This document shows positions 14,264-20,892 of a stretch of 39,854 nt of DNA, piece after piece. The stretch comes from Campylobacter sp. MIT 99-7217 (GTDB lineage Bacteria; Campylobacterota; Campylobacteria; Campylobacterales; Campylobacteraceae). Position numbers and translations under genes: made by a program. The notes beneath the pieces were generated by a model. That model saw nothing but the letters and a program-made list of their open reading frames with translations. It ran no database searches and was not told where the DNA came from. Location: assembly GCF_006864365.1 (NCBI RefSeq), contig NZ_QHLJ01000012.1, positions 1-39,854 on the forward strand, in the 5' to 3' direction. How positions within the stretch are numbered: position 1 is the first letter of the stretch; each line of letters begins with the position of its first letter.

Positions 14264-15646
14264 GTGAGGATATTAAATAAAACAGCAAGAAAAAGTGTAG
14301 CAAGTAGTGTTGATTTTGATAGTATAGTAAGTGCTTTAAATAGCGAAAATTTCAGCGAACTTATAAGCATTTATGATTATTTTAAACGCTTTGATCCACA
14401 AATTGCAAGTGAAGTTATGAAAAGGCGTTTTAAGATGTGTTCTTTTCCTATGTTTATCACTTGCCAAAACGAAGAGCAAAGAACTTTTTTGCAAAATTAT
14501 ATCGCTAAAAGCGATTTTAGAAAATTTGTCTTTGAGATGAGTGCGGCTGTTGTTTATGGTTTTGCAGGCTTTTTGCTTGAATGGAAGGTAAAAGATACAA
14601 GCGTTTTGCCAAACCTTAAATACATCAGCCCAAGATTTTTTTCAATGGACGATAAAGAAAGATTGTTTATCTACAATGAGGCAAAAAAGCTTTTTATAGA
14701 TGAGTGTGATGATATATTTTTGCATTTACATCCAAGCGATTCAGGAACTTTTATAGAACAAGCCCTTTTTTATAATGTCGTAAGCATAGCTGTTTTAAAG
14801 CAACTTGCCATGAGTAAAAATATCTCTTATCTTGATAATCTCTCAGTTCCGCCCATTATCGCAAAAACTGACAAGGCTAGTGATAAGAAAGAAATAGAAG
14901 AAATGCTTGATGAACTTTATCATTTAAGATCTGCAAGTGTAGGTATTTTTGGCAAAGAAGACATGATCGAGCTTTTAAACTCAGGTCTTAGCACTTCTAC
15001 TTTTACAGACTTTTTAAGATATTGTGATGAAGCCATTTCAAAGCTCATAAGCGGTCAGGTTTTAGCAGGAAATGCTGTGCAAAATGGCACGCAAGCCTTA
15101 GGTAATGTGCATGAAGAAGTGCGTCTTAATGTAGGCGAAATGGATACGCTTTTTTTAGCTAAAAGCATACAAAAATTATTAGAACAGGTTTTAAAGCTTA
15201 ATTTTGCGAGCCCTGCTGAATTTGAGTTTATTTTTGATACTAACAAAGAAATTGATGAGCAGTATTTAGCTAGTATTTATAGCATTATTACGCAAATGGG
15301 TTATGAAATTCCTGCTGAGTTTATCTCTAAAACCTTTAGGATTGAGGGCTTAAAGAAAAAAGAGCAAAGTAGTGATACCTTTGGGCTTAATTCTTTAATG
15401 CTAGAAAAAAATAAACGCCTTAGTAAAGATAAAATAGAACTAAACTCTGAAGCTGAAGATGAAGTTAGTGATGAAATTTATGAAAAGATTAAAGCCTTTT
15501 GGGATACTTGCCAAAGTTATGAAGAGCTAGAGGATAAAATTTTCAAAGAGTATCCAAACATAAGCTTTGAAAAACTAAAAGAAAGTTTAGATAAAAAAAT
15601 CGCCCTTGCTTCTATGCAAGCTCTTTTGGATACTGGCAATGAATAG
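14264..15646 (+). CDS. Portal protein (Mu gp29, DUF935 family)
   Basis: A 460-residue portal of the DUF935 family. Recognisable are Arg-Phe-Asp-Pro-Gln-Ile-Ala-Ser-Glu-Val-Met-Lys-Arg-Arg near residue 45, and Gly-Phe-Ala-Gly-Phe-Leu-Leu-Glu-Trp. A Gly-Gln-Val-Leu-Ala-Gly-Asn block, a family hallmark (usually Gly-Gln-Thr-Leu-Thr), comes near residue 265. The start is GTG 14264 behind AGAAAGGA. It forms the ring through which DNA enters and leaves the head. The end overlaps the MuF start by eight bases. Confidence 0.85.
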   Translation: MRILNKTARKSVASSVDFDSIVSALNSENFSELISIYDYFKRFDPQIASEVMKRRFKMCSFPMFITCQNEEQRTFLQNYIAKSDFRKFVFEMSAAVVYGFAGFLLEWKVKDTSVLPNLKYISPRFFSMDDKERLFIYNEAKKLFIDECDDIFLHLHPSDSGTFIEQALFYNVVSIAVLKQLAMSKNISYLDNLSVPPIIAKTDKASDKKEIEEMLDELYHLRSASVGIFGKEDMIELLNSGLSTSTFTDFLRYCDEAISKLISGQVLAGNAVQNGTQALGNVHEEVRLNVGEMDTLFLAKSIQKLLEQVLKLNFASPAEFEFIFDTNKEIDEQYLASIYSIITQMGYEIPAEFISKTFRIEGLKKKEQSSDTFGLNSLMLEKNKRLSKDKIELNSEAEDEVSDEIYEKIKAFWDTCQSYEELEDKIFKEYPNISFEKLKESLDKKIALASMQALLDTGNE

Positions 15647-16769
15647 TATTTTTAACAAAAGCCCTGATGAAGCTTATGAGTATTTACAAAACAAAGGCTT
15701 AAAAACAAGCTTTAGATATCAAGACATTCAAAAACAAGCTCACGATAAAGCTTTTACAGCTGCTGGCATTATGAAAACTGACATTTTAAACGACTTGCAC
15801 GAAGAAATAAAAAAGGCGATGAAAGAAGGGACTAATTTTAACGAGTTTAAAGCTAATTTAAAAGAGCTTTTAAGCTCTAAAGGCTGGTATGGTAAAAAAG
15901 AGATTACAAATCAGGCAACAGGCGAAAAAAGGATAATCAACATAGACGCAAACAGGCTAAAAACGATTTATCATACGAATATGCAAAGTGCTTACGCAAA
16001 GGCAAGAGCAACTCAGCTTCAAAGCTTTAAATACAAAACCTACTGGGTTTATAAATGTGCTTTATTAGAAAATTCAAGAAGCGAGCATGCAAAGCTTCAT
16101 AATTGTGCCATACACAAAGATGATGATTTTTGGAAAACTTCTTTTCCTCCAAATGATTATAACTGCAAATGCAAGGTCATAGCAGTAAGTGAAAGTGAGG
16201 CAAAAGCAAAATATAAAATTTTAACAAATCCAAAAAGCATTGCTTCTAAAAATTTCGCTTATGATAAAAGGGAAAATACACAAATTCCTATTCAAAGCAA
16301 AAGTAGCTTAGATGAAAGCTTACAAAATTTGCCTAAAATTTCAAGCTACGATAACTTAAGCGATGATGAGCTGATAAAAAAGGTTTATGAAGCCTTTAAT
16401 GTAACTAAGGGAAGTTTGATTGTAGATAAGATAGGAGATAGTATAAATCTAGATGATAGCTTTTTTACAAATCTTAAAACAGGCACTTCAAAGATAAGGA
16501 AAAATAATCGTCATTTTTATATTGATTATTTTCCTAAGCTTATAAACGATACTGATGAAATTTATCTTAGTTTTGAAAAAGATCCAAGATTTAAAGGCTT
16601 TACTAAAAAAACTTATATCAAGTATTTTTATGATAATGGACGCAAGGCTCTGCTTATGGTCGTAAATCAAAGGGGCAATGAAAGCAACAATAAAACTTTG
16701 TTTTTAAGTGAAGAAGATAAATATCTACAAGAGATTAAAAGAGAGAGCAAGCTTATTTATAGGAAGTAA
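15639..16769 (+). CDS. MuF head morphogenesis protein with C-terminal nuclease-like domain
   Basis: A 376-residue protein starting at ATG 15639 within the portal stop region; a longer TTG start at 15606 is less likely. Residues about 100-185 are the MuF/SPP1 gp7 domain, with the conserved Tyr-His-Thr-Asn near 110 and the Cys-Lys-Cys block near 175. Residues about 235-376 follow a linker and resemble the BECR-type nuclease tails (PBECR) found on MuF proteins: Glu-Ile-Tyr-Leu-Ser-Phe-Glu-Lys-Asp, then Tyr-Ile-Lys-Tyr-Phe-Tyr, then Ala-Leu-Leu-Met-Val-Val. The tail could be delivered with the DNA. No immunity gene is obvious next to it. Confidence 0.75.
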   Translation: MNSIFNKSPDEAYEYLQNKGLKTSFRYQDIQKQAHDKAFTAAGIMKTDILNDLHEEIKKAMKEGTNFNEFKANLKELLSSKGWYGKKEITNQATGEKRIINIDANRLKTIYHTNMQSAYAKARATQLQSFKYKTYWVYKCALLENSRSEHAKLHNCAIHKDDDFWKTSFPPNDYNCKCKVIAVSESEAKAKYKILTNPKSIASKNFAYDKRENTQIPIQSKSSLDESLQNLPKISSYDNLSDDELIKKVYEAFNVTKGSLIVDKIGDSINLDDSFFTNLKTGTSKIRKNNRHFYIDYFPKLINDTDEIYLSFEKDPRFKGFTKKTYIKYFYDNGRKALLMVVNQRGNESNNKTLFLSEEDKYLQEIKRESKLIYRK

Positions 16770-16880
16770 AAGAGGGCTCAGTAACATGCTAAAGACGACG
16801 CGCCCTATCTATCATTTTGCATATACTTGACATTTACTTCGTGAAGTAATTATAAAAAATATTATCTTAAAATTCTATAA

Positions 16881-16984
16881 ATCAAGGCAAAGTTGTTTAT
16901 AGGAAACAAGTAGCTAGTGGCTAAGAGTTTAAGGAAGTAGAGCCCGCGCCACATCTGGGTTGCCTTAAATCATAATAGCTACTT
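16881..16984. ncRNA. Candidate structured RNA or control element in convergent gap
   Basis: The 235-base gap 16,770-17,004 lies between convergent MuF and gpG-like genes. Inside it, AAGGCAA (16884-16890) pairs with TTGCCTT (16960-16966), and AAGTAGCTA (16908-16916) pairs with TAGCTACTT (16976-16984). The pairs cross, as in a pseudoknot. An AGCCC/GGGTT hairpin lies between. A 17-base direct repeat, ATTATAAAAAATATTAT, at 16849-16865 and 16992-17008 flanks the block. At about 16833-16848 there is a TTACTTC/GAAGTAA hairpin. No promoter was identified, so transcription is unproven. Confidence 0.25.
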
Positions 16985-17004
16985 AACTGAGATTATAAAA
17001 AATA

Positions 17005-17484
17005 TTATTTTAAAGTCTGCTTAAACAAAGTGTAGAGCATATCCTTTGTTTGCTCCTCAATATCTTTTGCCACTCTTTGATTGATACTTAGTTTTTCATC
17101 TATAGGTAAAAAAGCCCTTGCTACTACTTTTTTACTTCCAAATTGATGCACACTAGCATAAGCAAAGCCCTTATAAGTAGCATTAAGTGCGACATAAGCT
17201 CTATCATTTTCTACTCCATTTGTAAGCGAGCTTTGCATAGAACCTGTTGCAAAGAGCTTTTTAGTATGCATGATCTTTTGAGCTTTTCTTGAGTTTATAG
17301 TGCTTTGTTTTAAAGCAGGCCATTTTTTACCAAAGCTGTCTTGTTCTTTTTCTAAATTTTCTTTACTTTCTTTATAAAGCGTTTCAGCAATGATCTCTTT
17401 TAAGATGATTTGCTTTTGTTCTTTTTCTAAATTTTCGCACTTTTTTAGAAGATTTTCAAGACCCTTTAATTCAAAGTGCTTCAT
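17005..17484 (-). CDS. Phage virion morphogenesis protein (Mu gpG-like)
   Basis: A 159-residue protein of the gpG / tail completion S family (PF05069 type). Visible are the Lys-Lys-Leu-Phe-Ala-Thr-Gly-Ser-Met block and the conserved Val-His-Gln-Phe-Gly followed by Ala-Arg-Ala-Phe-Leu-Pro-Ile. It helps complete or join the tail. In Mu it follows gene F; here it stands on the opposite strand to MuF and converges on it. ATG 17484 is preferred over TTG 17487. Its stop lies inside one copy of a 17-base direct repeat. Confidence 0.8.
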   Translation of the reverse strand: MKHFELKGLENLLKKCENLEKEQKQIILKEIIAETLYKESKENLEKEQDSFGKKWPALKQSTINSRKAQKIMHTKKLFATGSMQSSLTNGVENDRAYVALNATYKGFAYASVHQFGSKKVVARAFLPIDEKLSINQRVAKDIEEQTKDMLYTLFKQTLK

Positions 17485-17662
17485 CAAAAAGTCCTTTTTG
17501 AGTTTCTTTTATATAAACTTCAAGATATTTATCAACCTTAACAAGCTCAATGGAAGTAAAAGTATAACCGCACTTAACACATCTTCTAAATCTTTCATTT
17601 GTGTCGCTTTTAACGGTCTTTAAAACAGCAGTCTTTTCATTCGCACATCTTGGGCAAAACAC
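17471..17662 (-). CDS. Small zinc-ribbon protein, possible late regulator
   Basis: A 63-residue protein with two Cys pairs, Cys-Pro-Arg-Cys (residues 3-6) and Cys-Val-Lys-Cys (about 28-31), followed by Gly-Tyr-Thr-Phe-Thr-Ser-Ile-Glu. The pattern resembles the zinc ribbon of NrdR and of Ogr/Delta-type late activators, and in position it recalls Mu Com. No mom-like gene is in the window. I favour a transcription or translation regulator of late genes, but this is inference. The start is GTG 17662 behind AAGGAAAT; it overlaps the gpG-like gene by 14 bases. Confidence 0.6.
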   Translation of the reverse strand: MFCPRCANEKTAVLKTVKSDTNERFRRCVKCGYTFTSIELVKVDKYLEVYIKETQKGLFDEAL

Positions 17663-17886
17663 TATAATTTCCTTGTATTAAAAGCTGGGGAAACAAAGCC
17701 TTAGTCTAACCTAGTTTTTTCCTCCAGTTTGGTTAGGACGGGCTTGGCCTTCAGTGAGGCTACTTTAAACGAATTTACTTCGTTTAAAGTGATAGCCATA
17801 GGCTGGACGGGCGTAGCCTTTAGCAAAGCTAGCCTAAATGAGCTTTGCTTATTTAGGCTCTTAGCATAGAAATTATAGCTAAAAAT
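17663..17886 (+). repeat. GC-rich hairpin repeat array D (two hairpin units plus a remnant)
   Basis: Unit D1 (17731-17800) carries the ACTTTAAACGAA hairpin (17762-17773 / 17779-17790). Unit D2 (17801-17867) carries a third stem type, AGCCTAAATGAG with CTTATTTAGGCT (17831-17842 / 17848-17859), loop CTTTG. It has the same 12-bp length and five-base loop, with one G-T wobble. A degraded head without hairpin precedes them (about 17684-17730). The units keep the same + orientation as arrays B and C, although the genes on both sides here run on the - strand. Confidence 0.85.
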
Positions 17887-18324
17887 TTAATTTTTTTTCA
17901 CAGCTACTATCTTTTCAAGCACATAAATCATCGTGTTATAGTCTTTTTTGCTAAGTTCATCTAAGGATAAAACAACTTTTTTCAATGTCTTTTTGCAAAG
18001 CAAGAGAAAATTTAAGTATTTTATATCAGCAAGTTCTAAAAGAGCTAAAAGATAAGCTCTTTGCTTTAATGTGCTATCTTTTTGATAAAGTAAGGCTCTT
18101 CCTTTGATATCAGGCTCAAGATATAAAAAATTCTCTAATTTTCCGTCTAAGATATCAAGACAAATTTTAAGCTCATCAATGCTTAAATCCTTAGAGCTTG
18201 TGGTCTTAAAAGTAAGACTTAAAAAATCTTGCCAACTATTAGTTTGAATATGTTCTTTATAGCCTTTGTGCATGTGAATTTTAGCTAAAAGCTGTTTTCT
18301 TAATCTGGCTTGTTTGGCATTCAT
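17887..18324 (-). CDS. GemA / Mu gp16 family regulator
   Basis: A 145-residue protein of the DUF1018 (Mu gp16, GemA) family. The N-terminal Leu-Leu-Ala-Lys-Ile-His-Met-His-Lys pattern and a middle segment with Ser-Ser-Lys-Asp-Leu-Ser-Ile-Asp-Glu-Leu-Lys resemble family members. GemA of Mu affects host gene expression and replication; the molecular role is not well defined. It is preceded by GGAGG and by two adjacent hairpins that separate it from the earlier genes. Confidence 0.65.
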   Translation of the reverse strand: MNAKQARLRKQLLAKIHMHKGYKEHIQTNSWQDFLSLTFKTTSSKDLSIDELKICLDILDGKLENFLYLEPDIKGRALLYQKDSTLKQRAYLLALLELADIKYLNFLLLCKKTLKKVVLSLDELSKKDYNTMIYVLEKIVAVKKN

Positions 18325-18344
18325 TAAACCTCCTTTAAAACTTA

Positions 18345-18387
18345 AGCAAACCCACCTTAGTGGGCTTGTTAAGCATTAATTATGCTT
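18345..18387. terminator. Two adjacent hairpins in early operon (terminator or attenuator candidate)
   Basis: One hairpin has arms CCCAC/GTGGG (18351-18355 / 18360-18364) with loop CTTA, extendable by AA/TT pairs across one mismatch. Directly beside it, AAGCAT/ATGCTT (18371-18376 / 18382-18387) forms a second with loop TAATT. They lie between a small early gene and gp16. No long T-run follows on the - strand, so partial termination or RNA processing is as likely as a full terminator. Confidence 0.4.
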
Positions 18388-18398
18388 GTTCTAAACTG

Positions 18399-18632
18399 CT
18401 ATATGGAAGATCTTTCACCCTTAATCCTTTTAAAATCTTCTTCCTTTTTTAGCTCCTCAAAAAGTAGCTTAGCCAAATTCTTGGCTAAATCTTCTTTCAT
18501 CTCTAAGAACAAAGTTTGAAAGTTTTCAAACATAAAGCGAGTATTTTCATCTTCCAAAATCTCGTTTAAAATCTCGGTTTGTTCTTCTGCATCTAAGCTG
18601 TTAAACTTTGATAAAAACTCTTCTTTTTTCAT
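18399..18632 (-). CDS. Small acidic helical early protein
   Basis: A 77-residue protein starting at ATG 18632 behind AAAGGA, just after the Gam stop at 18635. It is Glu/Lys-rich and probably all helical (Lys-Phe-Asn-Ser-Leu-Asp-Ala-Glu-Glu-Gln-Thr-Glu and similar). I do not recognise a family. The position in the early operon suggests an accessory of replication or host takeover. It is followed by two hairpins. Confidence 0.55.
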   Translation of the reverse strand: MKKEEFLSKFNSLDAEEQTEILNEILEDENTRFMFENFQTLFLEMKEDLAKNLAKLLFEELKKEEDFKRIKGERSSI

Positions 18633-18634
18633 CC

Positions 18635-19120
18635 TCAATCCTTTAACTCAAGATTTTCTATCTTTGGCTCTATTCTAAAATTATCTTTTACAACCCTTTT
18701 AAGCCCAAGTTTCACTAAGGTGCTATCCTCAAGCTCCACAATGGCTTCTTTGTTAAGCTCTTCTTTGTAAGTTATGCACTCATTAAGCCCATAACTTTTA
18801 AGTGCTTTGATAAGAGCTTCAAGCTTTTCTTTCACTCTTGGCAAGGATACGCTTTTGCTTAAGCGGTAAGCAACTTTTCCAAAGGTAAATTCCTTGCTTC
18901 TTTTTTCAGCAAATTCATGCTTGTTGTTTTCGCAAAAAGTTGTAATGCATTGCTCTAAATACCTAAGCTCATCGCTTAAAACCTTTATTTCTCCAGCCCT
19001 TGCTTCTTTAAGTTCATTGCAAGCTAAGGTTACCTCGCCATTGATCTTTTCAATGGCAACGCTAAGTTCAGCCACTTTTTTAAGTGCTAAATTTACATCT
19101 TCTAAATTGTTTATTTGCAT
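18635..19120 (-). CDS. gam: Mu Gam-like host-nuclease inhibitor
   Basis: A 161-residue protein of the Mu Gam family, related to Ku, which binds and protects double-stranded DNA ends. The N-terminal helix with Asp-Val-Asn-Leu-Ala-Leu-Lys-Lys-Val-Ala-Glu-Leu is followed by Glu-Lys-Ile-Asn-Gly-Glu-Val. The central Ser-Lys-Glu-Phe-Thr-Phe-Gly-Lys-Val-Ala-Tyr-Arg block is typical. The length is close to Mu Gam. It lies in the early operon after transposition genes, as in Mu. Confidence 0.85.
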   Translation of the reverse strand: MQINNLEDVNLALKKVAELSVAIEKINGEVTLACNELKEARAGEIKVLSDELRYLEQCITTFCENNKHEFAEKRSKEFTFGKVAYRLSKSVSLPRVKEKLEALIKALKSYGLNECITYKEELNKEAIVELEDSTLVKLGLKRVVKDNFRIEPKIENLELKD

Positions 19121-19268
19121 TTAAATCACCTTTTAAATTGAATTTTTTAATCTGATAATCCCAAAAAACCACCCCATATCTTAAAAGCACAGCGTGCTTA
19201 CTTTTTTTCTTAACTATCCTTAAGCGTGCCTTGGGTGGATCAAGACAACAAGGCTTTTGCACACTCAA
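19080..19268 (-). CDS. Small basic hypothetical early protein
   Basis: A 62-residue, Lys/Arg-rich frame that fills the space between the DUF4406-like gene and Gam, overlapping Gam by about 40 bases. The start is TTG 19268 with GGAG eight bases upstream; GTG 19262 is an alternative. The Val-Val-Phe-Trp-Asp-Tyr-Gln segment is hydrophobic, and a Cys-Cys pair sits near the N-terminus. No family recognised. Its placement in a tightly packed operon makes it probably real, but the non-ATG start and the overlap leave doubt. Confidence 0.45.
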   Translation of the reverse strand: MSVQKPCCLDPPKARLRIVKKKSKHAVLLRYGVVFWDYQIKKFNLKGDLNANKQFRRCKFST

Positions 19269-19603
19269 AGTGGCAACTCCAAAACAAGCTCCTTAATGCC
19301 AAGCTCTTTAGCTAATGCTAATTCATCTTGCATGCCCTTTGAATGCTTTGCATCTTTATGCGTGCTAAGATAGATATAATCACATGTCTTTAAAAGCTCT
19401 TTTCCCATTTTTAAAGCCTGTTCTCTGTGCTTGTTTTCATCTAAAAAGCTAAATTGCAAAATAGGCGAAATAGGCGTAAAGCTTTCATACTCACGCATGA
19501 TCTTTAAGCATTCTTGCTGGGCTATGCTTATTGCCAGTGCTTTTCTTTGACTTTCCCTTACAGCTAAAGCTTTGTATGGACTTGCTATATAAACTAATGC
19601 CAT
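19265..19603 (-). CDS. DUF4406-like / nucleoside deoxyribosyltransferase-fold protein
   Basis: A 112-residue protein beginning Met-Ala-Leu-Val-Tyr-Ile-Ala-Ser-Pro-Tyr, the hallmark of deoxyribosyltransferase-fold proteins such as DUF4406. A later Leu-Lys-Thr-Cys-Asp-Tyr-Ile-Tyr-Leu and a Ser-Lys-Gly-Met-Gln-Asp-Glu-Leu block match the part that holds the catalytic Glu in this fold. Members are common in phages and may act in nucleotide salvage or on modified bases, but the activity here is not proven. ATG 19603 has AAGGAG upstream. Confidence 0.65.
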   Translation of the reverse strand: MALVYIASPYKALAVRESQRKALAISIAQQECLKIMREYESFTPISPILQFSFLDENKHREQALKMGKELLKTCDYIYLSTHKDAKHSKGMQDELALAKELGIKELVLELPL

Positions 19604-19761
19604 CTTTTTCTCCTTAAAATTTTCCTTACTATATACTCAGGATAAGCTCCTTTTACGACATCTACAAATGCACCATTTTGTTTATAATAAATACTTAGTC
19701 CCTTAACCTCAAACAAAGAAGGACTATAATCAGCCCTCTCACCTCTAATCATTCTTAACAT
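19594..19761 (-). CDS. 55-residue basic early protein
   Basis: A short frame starting at ATG 19761 behind a strong AAGGAGG site and ending at TAG 19594, overlapping both neighbours by a few bases. It is rich in Arg, Lys and aromatic residues (Ile-Tyr-Tyr-Lys-Gln-Asn-Gly and Lys-Ile-Leu-Arg-Arg-Lys-Arg near the end). No family recognised. The strong ribosome binding site and perfect packing between genes support it as real; a DNA- or RNA-binding role is only a guess from charge. Confidence 0.55.
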   Translation of the reverse strand: MLRMIRGERADYSPSLFEVKGLSIYYKQNGAFVDVVKGAYPEYIVRKILRRKRWH

Positions 19762-19949
19762 CTTCTTCCTCCTTGTATCGAATTTTTTCTTTTTGCTTTT
19801 TCATTTTGTATCAAATCAATCGTCTCAAAGATAGCTTGCCATTTGTCTTTGTTTTTAGGACTTTTTAGCTTTTTAATAGCCTCGCAGTAAGTTCTATAAA
19901 CAAGTGCCCTTGAAATGCCAAGCTCTTTGGCGATATCTTCAAAACTCAC
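19755..19949 (-). CDS. Small helix-turn-helix protein
   Basis: A 64-residue protein whose first 30 residues form a helix-turn-helix of sigma-region-4 type: Met-Ser-Phe-Glu-Asp-Ile-Ala-Lys-Glu-Leu-Gly-Ile-Ser-Arg-Ala-Leu-Val-Tyr-Arg. The rest is a charged helix. It starts at GTG 19949, overlapping the end of transposase B by four bases (GTGA). It probably binds DNA and regulates early or middle genes. Confidence 0.65.
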   Translation of the reverse strand: MSFEDIAKELGISRALVYRTYCEAIKKLKSPKNKDKWQAIFETIDLIQNEKAKRKNSIQGGRRC

Positions 19950-20803
19950 AAAATAACCATCTCACTAGCACTAGCTAATAACTCATCATTAAGCTCGCAT
20001 TCTTCAAGTTCTGCAAGTCTTAAAGCCTTTTTCAAAAGCTTTGCTGAGCTTCTAAAATTGCCATTACTAAATTTAAAATAGCCCTTACCAAAAAACTCAT
20101 CGCTTTCATCCTTGCTAAGCCCTCTCATCATCCACTTTCCACAAATCCTTGAGTAAAGCTGTCTTAGCTCCTTGTTTTTACCCATTAAATTTTTGTATAA
20201 AATCTCAGTTCCCACCAAGATCAAAGGCACTCTAGCAAAATCAGCAATACGCCTTAAATCCTCCAAAGCCTTTAATGGCAAATACTCAGCCTCATCGACT
20301 ATTAAAATCTTTTCATTTGCCTTTAAAAACCTAGCAATAGCCTTAAGCTTAGAAGCGTTATTGCTGCTTGCTTCTATCTTAAGAGCGTTTAAAAGCTCAT
20401 CAAGCATTACGCCCACGCTTGTATGACAAGTTGCTTCGATTAAGATCGCTTGAGGCTTATTTTTGATAAACTCATTTATAATGGTGGTTTTTCCAGTGCC
20501 AGCCTCGCCAAAGATCAAAGCTATCTCTTTTTCATTGACCGCCTCGCTCATCACAAAGCTAGCCATAGAAAAATCAGAGCTTTTAAAGATCTTTTCTTCT
20601 TTAGGCTCACTTGTTTGCCTATCTTTATGATTTGCGATAAAATCTCTTATCTTTTTGCTCCACAAAGCCACATCGCCCTTATAAGTACCTGATTTAATCT
20701 GCGAGATCAAAGAAGCACTCGCCCCAATCGCCCTAGCTAATGCTGAGGGCTTCATACCACTAAGCTCTAAAAAGCTTTCAAGCTCTTTACTTAATTCTTG
20801 CAT
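19946..20803 (-). CDS. Transposition ATPase B (MuB/TniB family)
   Basis: A 285-residue AAA ATPase starting at ATG 20803 behind AAAGGA; TTG 20809 is the longer alternative. An N-terminal helix-turn-helix (about residues 18-45) precedes the ATPase core, with Walker A Gly-Glu-Ala-Gly-Thr-Gly-Lys-Thr-Thr at about 99-107 and Walker B Ile-Leu-Ile-Val-Asp-Glu-Ala-Glu at about 167-174. MuB binds target DNA, stimulates the transposase and enforces target immunity. The size and domain order are like MuB. It follows transposase A after a gap with two inverted repeats. Confidence 0.9.
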   Translation of the reverse strand: MQELSKELESFLELSGMKPSALARAIGASASLISQIKSGTYKGDVALWSKKIRDFIANHKDRQTSEPKEEKIFKSSDFSMASFVMSEAVNEKEIALIFGEAGTGKTTIINEFIKNKPQAILIEATCHTSVGVMLDELLNALKIEASSNNASKLKAIARFLKANEKILIVDEAEYLPLKALEDLRRIADFARVPLILVGTEILYKNLMGKNKELRQLYSRICGKWMMRGLSKDESDEFFGKGYFKFSNGNFRSSAKLLKKALRLAELEECELNDELLASASEMVIL

Positions 20804-20822
20804 ATTCAATCCTTTGTAATTT

Positions 20823-20880
20823 AAGCCTTTTAAAAAGGCTTTTAAAAACTTTTAAAGTGTGTTTAAATAGACTTTAAAAG
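20823..20880. promoter_or_regulatory. Inverted repeats between transposase A and B
   Basis: AAGCCTTT (20823-20830) and AAAGGCTT (20834-20841) form an 8-bp hairpin with a three-base loop. Next to it CTTTTAAAGT (20849-20858) and ACTTTAAAAG (20871-20880) form a perfect 10-bp inverted repeat with a 12-base spacer. They could attenuate read-through from A into B or bind a regulator. Only the pairing is visible. Confidence 0.4.
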
Positions 20881-20892
20881 CTTTTAAAAACC

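Noticed and set aside
17471-17662. Com regulator of a Mom DNA-modification gene
   Set aside because: No mom-like gene is in the window and the Cys spacing is closer to NrdR/Ogr ribbons.
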